Source: Enterobacter sp. JUb54 (GTDB lineage Bacteria > Pseudomonadota > Gammaproteobacteria > Enterobacterales > Enterobacteriaceae). Taken from it: a stretch of DNA of 64,000 nt. A program made the translations under genes and the position numbers. The DNA lies in the NCBI RefSeq assembly GCF_014298075.1, contig NZ_CP060418.1, positions 4,774,001-4,838,000 of the forward strand, given 5' to 3'. Under the pieces are notes generated by a model, which worked only from the letters and a program-made list of their open reading frames with translations, was not told the DNA's origin and searched no databases. Of this stretch, positions 56,342 to 64,000 are shown piece after piece (position 1 is the first letter of the stretch; each line of letters starts with the position of its first letter).

Positions 56342-57112
56342 CTACCGGGATTGGCTCGTAATGCCGTCCGCTTTCATGCGATCGCGGATGTGTTGGGCAC
56401 GTTCTTCAGACGCCGGGTGATCGTCAAACATCGAGCTTTGACGACCGGCTTCCAGTTTGGCCAGCTTCTCGAAGCTGGTGGCCAGCCCTGTCGGGTTAAT
56501 TCCACGTTTGCGCAGCAGGTCGTAGGAGTAGTCGTCGGCTTCTGATTCCTGGCGCTGGGAGAACTGTGAGTTCACCAGTTTTTCGCCGAGATCGCCGAGC
56601 TGAGATTGCGACAGGCTACCGACGATACCGCCGGCGGAGGCGGCAGCGGCGCGAACGGCATTGGTGCCGAGGGCGACCTGCATCCCTTTCTTCACGTGGC
56701 CGAGGGCGACGTGGCCCATTTCATGGCCGATCACGGCTTCGACTTCGTTATCGTTCATGATATCCATCAGGCCGCTGTATACGCGGATACAGCCGTTAGC
56801 CATCGCAAAGGCGTTCACATCTTTGGTTTCATAGACTTTGTAATTCACCGGCTGGCCGTTGATGTTGTCGCCCAGCGCGGCGGCGATTTTACTCAGGCGC
56901 TGGCTGTACTGGCTGCTGGCAGGAGAAATCGTGGCTTTCGCATCCATCTCTTTGCAGGCCTGATCGCTTAAGGCTTTGACCTGGGCATCGCTCAGCGAGT
57001 AAGCCTGAAAAGCTTCTGCGCCGGAGCTGAGAAGGGCGTTGGAGTCCATGTTCTGACATCCGCTAAGGGTTGCGGCAATCCCAAGGGCAAGAATAGTTGA
57101 GCGAATTTTCAT
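56342..57112 (-). CDS. loiP: LoiP (YggG) metalloprotease lipoprotein
   Basis: A 256-aa M48-family zinc protease anchored as an outer-membrane lipoprotein. The signal peptide MKIRSTILALGIAATLSGC ends in the lipobox LSGC. The zinc motif HEMGH lies in AVIGHEMGHVALGHVKKG, and the third ligand Glu is in QRQESEADDYS. E. coli LoiP cleaves the Phe-Phe bond of its partner proteins under low osmolarity. ATG at 57112 matches E. coli; an upstream ATG at 57127 is in frame. Divergent from tktA; right border of the inserted block. Confidence 0.96.
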   Translation of the reverse strand: MKIRSTILALGIAATLSGCQNMDSNALLSSGAEAFQAYSLSDAQVKALSDQACKEMDAKATISPASSQYSQRLSKIAAALGDNINGQPVNYKVYETKDVNAFAMANGCIRVYSGLMDIMNDNEVEAVIGHEMGHVALGHVKKGMQVALGTNAVRAAAASAGGIVGSLSQSQLGDLGEKLVNSQFSQRQESEADDYSYDLLRKRGINPTGLATSFEKLAKLEAGRQSSMFDDHPASEERAQHIRDRMKADGITSQSR

Positions 57113-57389
57113 TTTTATCTTCCACAATCGTTCGATGATCTGTCTGAAAATGACGACGATAAGCCAGTCGCATCCTGCACAAATTATAAAGACTATTGCG
57201 CAACAGTGGTGAGAGGATTCCGGGGCAGCACAACGTGTTCCGGAGATTTCTTAAACCACAAAAGGATGCTCCATGTACATGCTTTGTCGCTTGGGTTACA
57301 TTGTTGTCACTTTTTTCTGGCATAGCCCAAAATGCGCTCTCGTCAAGCCGTTAAGGGTATGACCTTCAACAGTCCGAACTGGAGTCAAA

Positions 57390-59381
57390 ATGTCCTCACG
57401 TAAAGAGCTTGCTAACGCTATTCGTGCGCTGAGCATGGATGCTGTACAGAAAGCCAAATCCGGCCACCCGGGTGCCCCGATGGGTATGGCTGACATTGCC
57501 GAAGTCCTGTGGCGTGATTTCCTGAACCATAACCCACAGAATCCGTCCTGGGCCGATCGTGACCGCTTCGTGCTGTCCAATGGCCATGGCTCCATGCTGA
57601 TCTACAGCCTGTTGCACCTCACCGGTTACGACCTGCCGATCGAAGAGCTGAAAAACTTCCGTCAGCTGCACTCTAAAACCCCGGGTCACCCGGAAGTGGG
57701 CTACACCGCTGGTGTGGAAACTACCACCGGTCCGCTGGGTCAGGGTATTGCTAACGCCGTAGGTATGGCTATCGCAGAAAAAACGCTGGCGGCGCAGTTC
57801 AACCGTCCGGGCCACGACATCGTTGACCACTTCACCTATGCCTTTATGGGTGACGGCTGCATGATGGAAGGGATCTCTCACGAGGTTTGCTCCCTGGCCG
57901 GTACCCTGAAACTGGGTAAACTGGTGGCGTTCTATGACGACAACGGTATCTCCATCGACGGTCACGTTGAAGGCTGGTTCACCGACGATACGGCAAAACG
58001 TTTTGAAGCTTACGGCTGGCACGTTGTGCGTGGCGTAGATGGTCACGACGCCGATGCCATCAAACGTGCAGTAGAAGAAGCGCGTGCGGTCACCGACAAA
58101 CCGTCCCTGCTGATGTGCAAAACCATCATCGGTTTCGGTTCCCCGAACAAAGCCGGTACCCACGACTCCCACGGCGCACCGCTGGGCGACGCAGAAATTG
58201 CGCTGACCCGTGACGCGCTGGGCTGGCATCACCCGGCCTTCGAAATCCCGTCTGACATCTATGCGCAGTGGGATGCGAAAGAAGCCGGTCAGGCGAAAGA
58301 AGCCTCCTGGAACGAGAAGTTCGCAGCTTATGCGAAAGCCTTCCCGCAGGAAGCGGCTGAATTCACCCGTCGTATGAAAGGTGACATGCCGTCTGATTTC
58401 GATGCGAAAGCCAATGAATTCATCGCTAAACTGCAGGCTAATCCGTCCAAGATTGCCAGCCGTAAAGCGTCTCAGAATGCGATCGAAGCGTTCGGCCCGC
58501 TGTTGCCAGAATTCCTCGGCGGCTCCGCTGACCTGGCGCCATCTAACCTGACTATCTGGTCTGGTTCGAAAGCGATTAACGAAGATACCGCCGGTAACTA
58601 CATCCATTACGGCGTGCGCGAGTTCGGTATGACCGCTATCGCTAACGGTATCTCCCTGCACGGCGGCTTCCTGCCGTACACCTCGACCTTCCTGATGTTC
58701 GTCGAATATGCCCGTAACGCGGTGCGTATGGCGGCACTGATGAAGCAGCGTCAGGTGATGGTTTACACCCACGACTCTATCGGTCTGGGCGAAGATGGCC
58801 CGACTCACCAGCCGGTTGAGCAGGTCGCTTCCCTGCGCGTTACACCGAACATGTCCACCTGGCGTCCGTGTGACCAGGTTGAATCTGCGGTGGCGTGGAA
58901 ATATGGCGTTGAGCGTCATGACGGCCCGACTGCGCTGATTCTGTCTCGTCAGAACCTGGCACAGCAGGATCGTACCGAGCAGCAGCTGAAAGACATCGCT
59001 CGCGGTGGCTACGTGCTGAAAGATTGCGCAGGTCAGCCTGAGCTTATCTTCATCGCGACCGGTTCTGAAGTTGAGCTGGCCGTTGCTGCCTGGGACAAAC
59101 TGACTGCCGAAGGCGTGAAGGCGCGTGTGGTCTCCATGCCGTCCACCGACGCGTTCGACAAGCAGGACGCGGCTTACCGCGAATCCGTGCTGCCGAAAGC
59201 CGTTTCTGCGCGCGTGGCCATTGAAGCCGGTATCGCTGATTACTGGTTCAAATACGTCGGCCTGAACGGCGCTATCGTCGGTATGACCACCTTCGGTGAG
59301 TCTGCGCCGGCAGAGCTGCTGTTCGAAGAGTTTGGCTTCACCGTGGAAAACGTGGTCGCCAAAGCGAAAGCGCTGCTGTAG
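57390..59381 (+). CDS. tktA: Transketolase A
   Basis: A 663-aa ThDP enzyme of the pentose phosphate pathway, same length as E. coli TktA. It moves two-carbon ketol units between sugar phosphates. Motifs are [37 protein letters not shown] (ThDP/metal binding), ADLAPSN, GVREFGM and [17 protein letters not shown]. Codon use is strongly biased, as in a highly expressed gene. AACTGGAGTC before ATG gives GGAG. A strong terminator follows. Confidence 0.98.
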   Translation: MSSRKELANAIRALSMDAVQKAKSGHPGAPMGMADIAEVLWRDFLNHNPQNPSWADRDRFVLSNGHGSMLIYSLLHLTGYDLPIEELKNFRQLHSKTPGHPEVGYTAGVETTTGPLGQGIANAVGMAIAEKTLAAQFNRPGHDIVDHFTYAFMGDGCMMEGISHEVCSLAGTLKLGKLVAFYDDNGISIDGHVEGWFTDDTAKRFEAYGWHVVRGVDGHDADAIKRAVEEARAVTDKPSLLMCKTIIGFGSPNKAGTHDSHGAPLGDAEIALTRDALGWHHPAFEIPSDIYAQWDAKEAGQAKEASWNEKFAAYAKAFPQEAAEFTRRMKGDMPSDFDAKANEFIAKLQANPSKIASRKASQNAIEAFGPLLPEFLGGSADLAPSNLTIWSGSKAINEDTAGNYIHYGVREFGMTAIANGISLHGGFLPYTSTFLMFVEYARNAVRMAALMKQRQVMVYTHDSIGLGEDGPTHQPVEQVASLRVTPNMSTWRPCDQVESAVAWKYGVERHDGPTALILSRQNLAQQDRTEQQLKDIARGGYVLKDCAGQPELIFIATGSEVELAVAAWDKLTAEGVKARVVSMPSTDAFDKQDAAYRESVLPKAVSARVAIEAGIADYWFKYVGLNGAIVGMTTFGESAPAELLFEEFGFTVENVVAKAKALL

Positions 59382-59420
59382 TCGTCTGCCTCCCGGTTAT
59401 CCGGGGGCTAACGTCAGAAA

Positions 59421-59449
59421 AAACCGGGAATTTTCCCGGTTTTTTTTTA
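59421..59449 (+). terminator. Terminator after tktA
   Basis: Stem AAACCGGGAA/TTCCCGGTTT with a 2-base loop, then a run of Ts to 59448. Confidence 0.92.
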
Positions 59450-59501
59450 TCTTCGTTATTCCCAAAAGCCGTCTGTCGATGGCATATTATTCCAACAAAA
59501 A

Positions 59502-59517
59502 TGTGACGAATGTCAGA
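59502..59517 (+). promoter_or_regulatory. CRP site upstream of epd
   Basis: TGTGACGAATGTCAGA matches TGTGA-N6-TCACA at 9 of 10 positions. The E. coli epd promoter is known to be CRP-activated. Confidence 0.7.
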
Positions 59518-59574
59518 TAACTCACTTCTTCCACTGGACAGCCATTCCTTTTATTCCTTGTTTCGCTTATTCTA

Positions 59575-59591
59575 GCTGAAGCGTTTCAGTC
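59575..59591 (+). promoter_or_regulatory. Cra (FruR) operator upstream of epd-pgk
   Basis: GCTGAAGCGTTTCAGTC fits the Cra consensus (TGAA-N-CG-TTTCA core) very well, with symmetric CTGAA/TTCAG arms. Cra represses glycolytic genes including epd-pgk in E. coli. Confidence 0.85.
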
Positions 59592-59711
59592 GTATAAATG
59601 TTCGACAATTAATCAATCAGTCGCAGTTTGCGACGGGTAAGGTTTCCCTTAAGGCGCGGCTGGATTACTCTGTCAGCCATCTCAAATCAGGGACAACCTT
59701 GCAGGAGACCT

Positions 59712-60731
59712 ATGACCATACGCATCGCGATTAATGGCTTCGGTCGCATAGGACGCAACGTGGTTCGCGCGTTATACGAATCCGGGCGTCGTGCGGAAAT
59801 TACCGTGGTGGCTATCAACGAACTGGCGGACGCCGCAGGCATCGCGCATTTGTTGAAATATGACACCAGCCATGGGCGCTTTGCCTGGGATGTTCGCCAG
59901 GAGCGAGAGCAGCTGTTTGTCGGCGATGATGCCATCCGCCTGCTGCACGAACCTTCAATTGCGGCGCTGCCCTGGCAGGAACTGGCGGTTGATATCGTTC
60001 TGGATTGCACCGGCGTGTATGGCAGTCGTGAGCATGGCGAAGCCCATCTTCAGGCTGGGGCAAAGAAAGTGCTCTTTTCCCATCCCGGTGCCAGCGATCT
60101 CGACGCGACCGTGGTATTTGGCGTGAACCACGAAGAGCTACGTGCCGAGCACCGTATTGTCTCTAACGCCTCCTGCACCACCAACTGCATTATCCCGGTC
60201 ATAAAGCTGTTAGATGATGCCTACGGCATAGAGTCAGGAACGGTAACGACAATTCACTCCGCGATGCACGATCAGCAGGTGATCGATGCTTATCATCCGG
60301 ACCTGCGGCGTACGCGTGCGGCGAGCCAGTCGATCATTCCGGTTGATACCAAATTGTCCGCGGGGATTACGCGAATTTTCCCGCAGTTTAATGACCGTTT
60401 TGAGGCGATTGCGGTCCGCGTTCCGACGATTAATGTGACGGCGATCGACCTGAGCGTCACGGTGAGAAATCCCGTAAAAGCCAGTGAAGTCAACCAGTTG
60501 TTGCAAAAAGCAGCACAAGGTGCATTTCATGGTATAGTTGACTATACGGAATTGCCGTTGGTCTCGATAGATTTTAACCACGACCCGCACAGCGCCATCG
60601 TTGATGGCACGCAAACCCGGGTGAGTGGTGCCCATCTGATCAAAACTCTGGTCTGGTGCGATAATGAATGGGGCTTTGCTAACCGGATGCTCGACACGAC
60701 GTTAGCGATGGCCGTTATTGGTTTCAGGTGA
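59712..60731 (+). CDS. epd: D-erythrose-4-phosphate dehydrogenase
   Basis: A 339-aa GAPDH-family enzyme, same length as E. coli Epd (GapB). It oxidises erythrose 4-phosphate to 4-phosphoerythronate in PLP synthesis. The N-terminal [20 protein letters not shown] binds NAD, C155 in SNASCTTNC is catalytic, and [14 protein letters not shown] ends the domain. AGGAG at 59703-59707 fits the ATG at 59712; the upstream ATG at 59628 is less likely. It is followed 77 bases later by pgk. Confidence 0.97.
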   Translation: MTIRIAINGFGRIGRNVVRALYESGRRAEITVVAINELADAAGIAHLLKYDTSHGRFAWDVRQEREQLFVGDDAIRLLHEPSIAALPWQELAVDIVLDCTGVYGSREHGEAHLQAGAKKVLFSHPGASDLDATVVFGVNHEELRAEHRIVSNASCTTNCIIPVIKLLDDAYGIESGTVTTIHSAMHDQQVIDAYHPDLRRTRAASQSIIPVDTKLSAGITRIFPQFNDRFEAIAVRVPTINVTAIDLSVTVRNPVKASEVNQLLQKAAQGAFHGIVDYTELPLVSIDFNHDPHSAIVDGTQTRVSGAHLIKTLVWCDNEWGFANRMLDTTLAMAVIGFR

Positions 60732-60808
60732 GACATCCCTGCGCAAAATCGTTCGCGATAGCGCGTATGGCGTCTGCAAAACTTTAAGAATCATTGAGAG
60801 GATTCACC

Positions 60809-61972
60809 ATGTCTGTAATTAAGATGACCGATCTGGATCTGGCTGGTAAACGCGTTTTCATCCGTGCCGATCTGAACGTACCAGTTAAAGACGGGAAAGT
60901 AACCAGCGACGCGCGTATCCGTGCTTCTCTGCCGACCATTGAGCTGGCTCTGAAACAGGGTGCTAAAGTGATGGTCACTTCTCACCTGGGTCGTCCGACC
61001 GAAGGCGAGTACAACGAAGAATTCTCTCTGCTGCCGGTTGTTAATTACCTGAAAGACAAACTGTCTAACCCGGTACGTCTGGTTAAAGATTACCTGGATG
61101 GCGTTGAAGTTGCCGCGGGTGAACTGGTTGTTCTGGAAAACGTTCGCTTCAACAAAGGCGAAAAGAAAGACGACGAAGCGCTGTCCAAAAAATACGCGGC
61201 ACTGTGTGACGTGTTCGTGATGGATGCATTCGGTACTGCACACCGTGCACAGGCATCTACCCACGGTATCGGTAAATTCGCCGACGTCGCTTGCGCAGGC
61301 CCGCTGCTGGCTGCTGAGCTTGATGCGCTGGGTAAAGCACTGAAAGAACCTGCTCGTCCGATGGTTGCTATCGTTGGTGGTTCTAAAGTTTCTACCAAAC
61401 TGACCGTGCTGGACTCTCTGTCCAAAATCGCTGACCAGCTGATCGTTGGCGGCGGTATCGCCAACACCTTCGTTGCAGCCCAGGGCCACAACGTTGGTAA
61501 ATCCCTGTATGAAGCAGACCTGGTTGATGAAGCTAAGCGCCTGCTGACCACCTGTGATATCCCGGTCCCGACAGACGTTCGCGTAGCCACTGAGTTCTCC
61601 GAAACCGCTACCGCAACTCTGAAATCTGTTAGCGACATCAAAGATGAAGAGCAGATCCTGGACCTGGGCGACGTTTCTGCACAGAAACTGGCTGATATCC
61701 TGAAAAACGCTAAAACTATTCTGTGGAATGGTCCGGTTGGCGTATTCGAATTCCCGAACTTCCGTAAAGGTACCGAAATCGTGGCTAACGCGATTGCTGA
61801 CAGCGAAGGTTTCTCCATCGCAGGCGGCGGCGACACTCTGGCTGCGATCGACCTGTTCGGTATTTCGGACAAAATCTCCTACATCTCCACCGGCGGCGGC
61901 GCATTCCTCGAATTCGTGGAAGGCAAAGTACTGCCAGCTGTAGCGATGCTTGAAGAGCGCGCTAAGAAGTAA
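60809..61972 (+). CDS. pgk: Phosphoglycerate kinase
   Basis: A 387-aa glycolytic kinase, same length as E. coli Pgk. It transfers phosphate between 1,3-bisphosphoglycerate and ADP. Motifs are [56 protein letters not shown] and [10 protein letters not shown]. Codon bias is extreme, as for an abundant protein. GAGAGGATTCACC before the ATG at 60809 is the ribosome site. Confidence 0.98.
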   Translation: MSVIKMTDLDLAGKRVFIRADLNVPVKDGKVTSDARIRASLPTIELALKQGAKVMVTSHLGRPTEGEYNEEFSLLPVVNYLKDKLSNPVRLVKDYLDGVEVAAGELVVLENVRFNKGEKKDDEALSKKYAALCDVFVMDAFGTAHRAQASTHGIGKFADVACAGPLLAAELDALGKALKEPARPMVAIVGGSKVSTKLTVLDSLSKIADQLIVGGGIANTFVAAQGHNVGKSLYEADLVDEAKRLLTTCDIPVPTDVRVATEFSETATATLKSVSDIKDEEQILDLGDVSAQKLADILKNAKTILWNGPVGVFEFPNFRKGTEIVANAIADSEGFSIAGGGDTLAAIDLFGISDKISYISTGGGAFLEFVEGKVLPAVAMLEERAKK

Positions 61973-61979
61973 GTTTGAT

Positions 61980-62004
61980 CAGGCGGGACATTCCCGCCTG
62001 TTTT
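61980..62004 (+). terminator. Hairpin between pgk and fbaA
   Basis: CAGGCGGGA/TCCCGCCTG stem with a CAT loop is followed by TTTTAC. The short T run suggests partial termination, fitting the known pgk-fbaA readthrough in E. coli. Confidence 0.7.
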
Positions 62005-62167
62005 ACAAATAAAATTCAATTTGTTGCTTTAAATCGTTGGTGTTGCAGGACGCGGGCAACAGCGCGAACGTCGGGGACTGACGTCACCGGGGAACGCGAG
62101 GTCAGCCAGAGGACTGCCATACCCATGATGGCGAGCATAAACGGCCGAAGATACAGGACTACGTAAC

Positions 62168-63247
62168 ATGTCTAAAATTTTTGATTTCGTAAAACCTGGC
62201 GTGATCACTGGTGATGACGTTCAGAAAGTGTTCCAGGTAGCTAAAGAAAACAACTTTGCTCTGCCAGCGGTTAACTGTGTGGGTACTGACTCCATCAACG
62301 CCGTTCTGGAAGCAGCTGCAAAAGCTAAATCTCCGGTTATCGTTCAGTTCTCTAACGGCGGCGCTGCGTTCATCGCAGGTAAAGGCGTGAAAACTGACGT
62401 TCCGCAGGGTGCTGCAATCCTGGGTGCTATCTCTGGCGCACATCACGTTCACCAGATGGCTGAACATTACGGCGTGCCGGTTATTCTGCACACTGACCAC
62501 TGCGCGAAGAAACTGCTGCCGTGGATCGACGGCCTGCTGGACGCGGGTGAAAAACACTACGCTGCTACCGGCAAACCGCTGTTCTCTTCTCACATGATCG
62601 ACCTGTCTGAAGAGACGCTGCACGAAAACATCGAAATCTGCTCTAAATATCTGGCGCGCATGGCCAAAATGGACATGACTCTGGAAATCGAACTGGGTTG
62701 CACCGGTGGCGAAGAAGACGGCGTGGACAACAGCCACATGGACGCTTCTGCACTGTACACTCAGCCGGAAGACGTTGATTACGCGTACACTGAACTGAGC
62801 AAAATCAGCCCGCGTTTCACCATCGCTGCTTCCTTCGGTAACGTACACGGCGTGTACAAGCCGGGTAACGTTGTTCTGACCCCGACTATCCTGCGCGATT
62901 CTCAGGAATATGTTTCTAAGAAACACAACCTGCCGCACAACAGCCTGAACTTCGTCTTCCACGGCGGTTCCGGTTCTTCCGCTCAGGAAATCAAAGATTC
63001 CGTCAGCTACGGCGTTATCAAAATGAACATCGATACCGATACCCAATGGGCAACCTGGGACGGTATCCTGCAGTACTACAAAACTAACGAAGCTTACCTG
63101 CAGGGCCAGCTGGGCAACCCAAAAGGCGAAGACCAGCCGAACAAGAAATACTACGATCCGCGCGTATGGCTGCGCGCTGCACAGGCGTCCATGGTGACTC
63201 GTCTGGAGCAGGCATTTAAAGAACTGAACGCGATCGACGTTCTGTAA
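62168..63247 (+). CDS. fbaA: Fructose-bisphosphate aldolase class II
   Basis: A 359-aa zinc aldolase, same length as E. coli FbaA. It splits fructose 1,6-bisphosphate into DHAP and G3P. Zinc and active-site motifs are HTDHCAKKLLPW, ELGCTGGEEDGVDNS, FGNVHGVYKPGN, FHGGSGSSAQEI and KMNIDTDTQWA. Highly biased codons again. ACAGGACTACGTAAC before ATG gives AGGA. Confidence 0.98.
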   Translation: MSKIFDFVKPGVITGDDVQKVFQVAKENNFALPAVNCVGTDSINAVLEAAAKAKSPVIVQFSNGGAAFIAGKGVKTDVPQGAAILGAISGAHHVHQMAEHYGVPVILHTDHCAKKLLPWIDGLLDAGEKHYAATGKPLFSSHMIDLSEETLHENIEICSKYLARMAKMDMTLEIELGCTGGEEDGVDNSHMDASALYTQPEDVDYAYTELSKISPRFTIAASFGNVHGVYKPGNVVLTPTILRDSQEYVSKKHNLPHNSLNFVFHGGSGSSAQEIKDSVSYGVIKMNIDTDTQWATWDGILQYYKTNEAYLQGQLGNPKGEDQPNKKYYDPRVWLRAAQASMVTRLEQAFKELNAIDVL

Positions 63248-63268
63248 GAACATTCTGTTTCTTGCCCA

Positions 63269-63295
63269 AAAGCCCGCGCTATTGCGGGCTTTTTT
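63269..63295 (+). terminator. Terminator after fbaA
   Basis: AGCCCGC/GCGGGCT stem with a 6-base loop followed by six Ts. Confidence 0.9.
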
Positions 63296-63433
63296 ACATC
63301 TGAAGCCAGTGATTGGTCGCGGAAAATTGTGATCAACTTGGCAAAATATGCCCTTATTGTTTACCCTTAGTTAACCTGATGACTGCAGGTTTGGTTATTT
63401 ATTTCCCCTATGGGTATTCATAAGGAATGTTAA

Positions 63434-64000
63434 ATGGAAGATTTGAACGTTGGCGACAGCCTACATAACGCCAGCTCGTGGCTGGTGCGCAATCAGGAAC
63501 TGCTGCTGAGCTATGCCGTCAATATCGTCGCTGCCATTGCGATTATCATTGTCGGGATGATCGTGGCGCGGGTGGTATCGAATACAGTTAACCGCCTGAT
63601 GCTGGCGCGTAAGATTGATGCGACCGTTGCCGATTTTCTGTCTGCGCTTGTACGCTATGCCGTTATCGCCTTTACCTTGATTGCCGCACTGGGCCGCGTT
63701 GGCGTGCAGACGGCATCGGTGATCGCCGTCCTCGGTGCCGCAGGTCTGGCCGTAGGTCTGGCGCTGCAAGGCTCCTTGTCTAACCTCGCTGCAGGCGTGC
63801 TGCTGGTGATGTTCCGTCCGTTCCGCGCGGGTGAGTATGTCGATCTCGGTGGCATTGCCGGTACCGTGCTGAACGTGCAGATCTTCTCGACTACGATGCG
63901 CACGGTTGACGGTAAAATTGTGGTGATCCCCAACGGCAAAATTATTGCCGGCAATATCATTAACTTTTCCCGCGAGCCGGTGCGCCGTAACGAGTTCATT
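63434..64000 (+). CDS. mscS: Small-conductance mechanosensitive channel MscS (3' end beyond window)
   Basis: The first 189 residues of MscS (E. coli form 286 aa). It is an inner-membrane heptameric channel that opens under membrane tension to release solutes. [20 protein letters not shown] begins the N-terminus. TM1 is [19 protein letters not shown], and TM3, which lines the pore, is [20 protein letters not shown] followed by [21 protein letters not shown]. The beta domain begins after that. AAGGAATGTTAA precedes the ATG. As in E. coli it follows fbaA. Confidence 0.96.
   Translation, partial: MEDLNVGDSLHNASSWLVRNQELLLSYAVNIVAAIAIIIVGMIVARVVSNTVNRLMLARKIDATVADFLSALVRYAVIAFTLIAALGRVGVQTASVIAVLGAAGLAVGLALQGSLSNLAAGVLLVMFRPFRAGEYVDLGGIAGTVLNVQIFSTTMRTVDGKIVVIPNGKIIAGNIINFSREPVRRNEFI

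Larger units (their letters stand above)
59450..59711. promoter_or_regulatory. Promoter region of epd-pgk
   Basis: The 330-bp gap between tktA and epd holds the terminator, the CRP and Cra sites listed separately, and the leader. In E. coli this promoter region drives epd, pgk and in part fbaA. No gene is present. Confidence 0.7.

Noticed and set aside
57396..58919. 507-aa frame antisense to tktA
   Set aside because: Shadow frame of a highly expressed gene.

Overview
The window is 64 kb of chromosome from an enteric gammaproteobacterium. I place it in Klebsiella or a close relative such as Raoultella (inference). The housekeeping genes are near-identical in order and length to those of the E. 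coli 63-67 min region as I remember it: pheV-yqgA-speC-nupG-mltC-yggX-mutY-trmB-yggL-yggN, then hemW-rdgB-yggU-yggT-yggS-yggR, ruvX-yqgE-gshB-rsmE-endA-sprT-galP-metK, yqgB-speA-speB, and loiP-tktA-epd-pgk-fbaA-mscS. GC is high except in a few AT-rich patches, and there is a full-length 127-bp ERIC element. Several blocks that I do not associate with E. coli K-12 sit inside this backbone.

Region 1 (1-10.4 kb) is accessory metabolism. A PuuC-like aldehyde dehydrogenase (cut by the window edge) is divergent from a LysR regulator. An apparent operon follows: FAD monooxygenase-like protein, Rid-family protein, DUF1028 protein and ArgE/DapE-type amidohydrolase. A convergent NCS1 nucleobase-type permease comes next. 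Together they look like an uptake and breakdown module for a nitrogen-containing small molecule; its substrate is unknown to me. An ERIC element, a short SDR that lacks the usual Tyr-Lys pair, a divergent LysR regulator and a YidB-like protein follow.

Region 2 (10.4-12 kb) is the flank of the tRNA-Phe gene pheV. It holds an AT-rich, frameshifted TrmO/TsaA-like gene. Next to it is an array of ~163-bp tandem repeats, each carrying a copy of the tRNA 3' end and its terminator. The layout resembles the rtT repeats of the E. coli tyrT operon.

Region 3 (12-41.8 kb) is conserved core: polyamine synthesis (speC, speA, speB), nucleoside and galactose uptake (nupG, galP), DNA and RNA maintenance (mutY, trmB, rdgB, rsmE, ruvX, endA), glutathione and SAM synthesis (gshB, metK), and heme/iron functions (hemW, yggX). 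Three additions stand out. A sugar-type ABC transporter lies between yggN and hemW, where E. coli has ansB-yggM. A CsgD-like LuxR regulator lies between yggR and ruvX. A tandem pair of 125-bp palindromic repeats lies between gshB and yqgE.

Region 4 (41.8-56.2 kb) is the main accessory block, inserted between speB and loiP. An MFS transporter is divergent from a run of 14 same-strand genes. These encode a Rieske ferredoxin, a 102-aa protein of unknown role, a Rieske oxygenase alpha subunit, an SDR, an IclR regulator, a VOC/extradiol dioxygenase, a ferredoxin reductase, an MFS transporter, a cupin, an alpha/beta hydrolase, a second SDR without Tyr-Lys, an aspartate-dehydrogenase-like protein, an aldehyde dehydrogenase and a ThDP-dependent decarboxylase-like enzyme. 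The divergent promoter region carries two perfect 16-bp palindromes of form GTTTCA-N4-TGAAAC and a weaker third, which are candidate operators for the IclR protein. This cluster is the best candidate for an undescribed system: a complete-looking oxygenase-initiated catabolic pathway whose substrate cannot be read from the sequence.

Region 5 (56.2-64 kb) is core again: the LoiP protease, then central carbon enzymes (tktA, epd, pgk, fbaA) with Cra and CRP sites before epd, and the start of mscS, cut by the window end.
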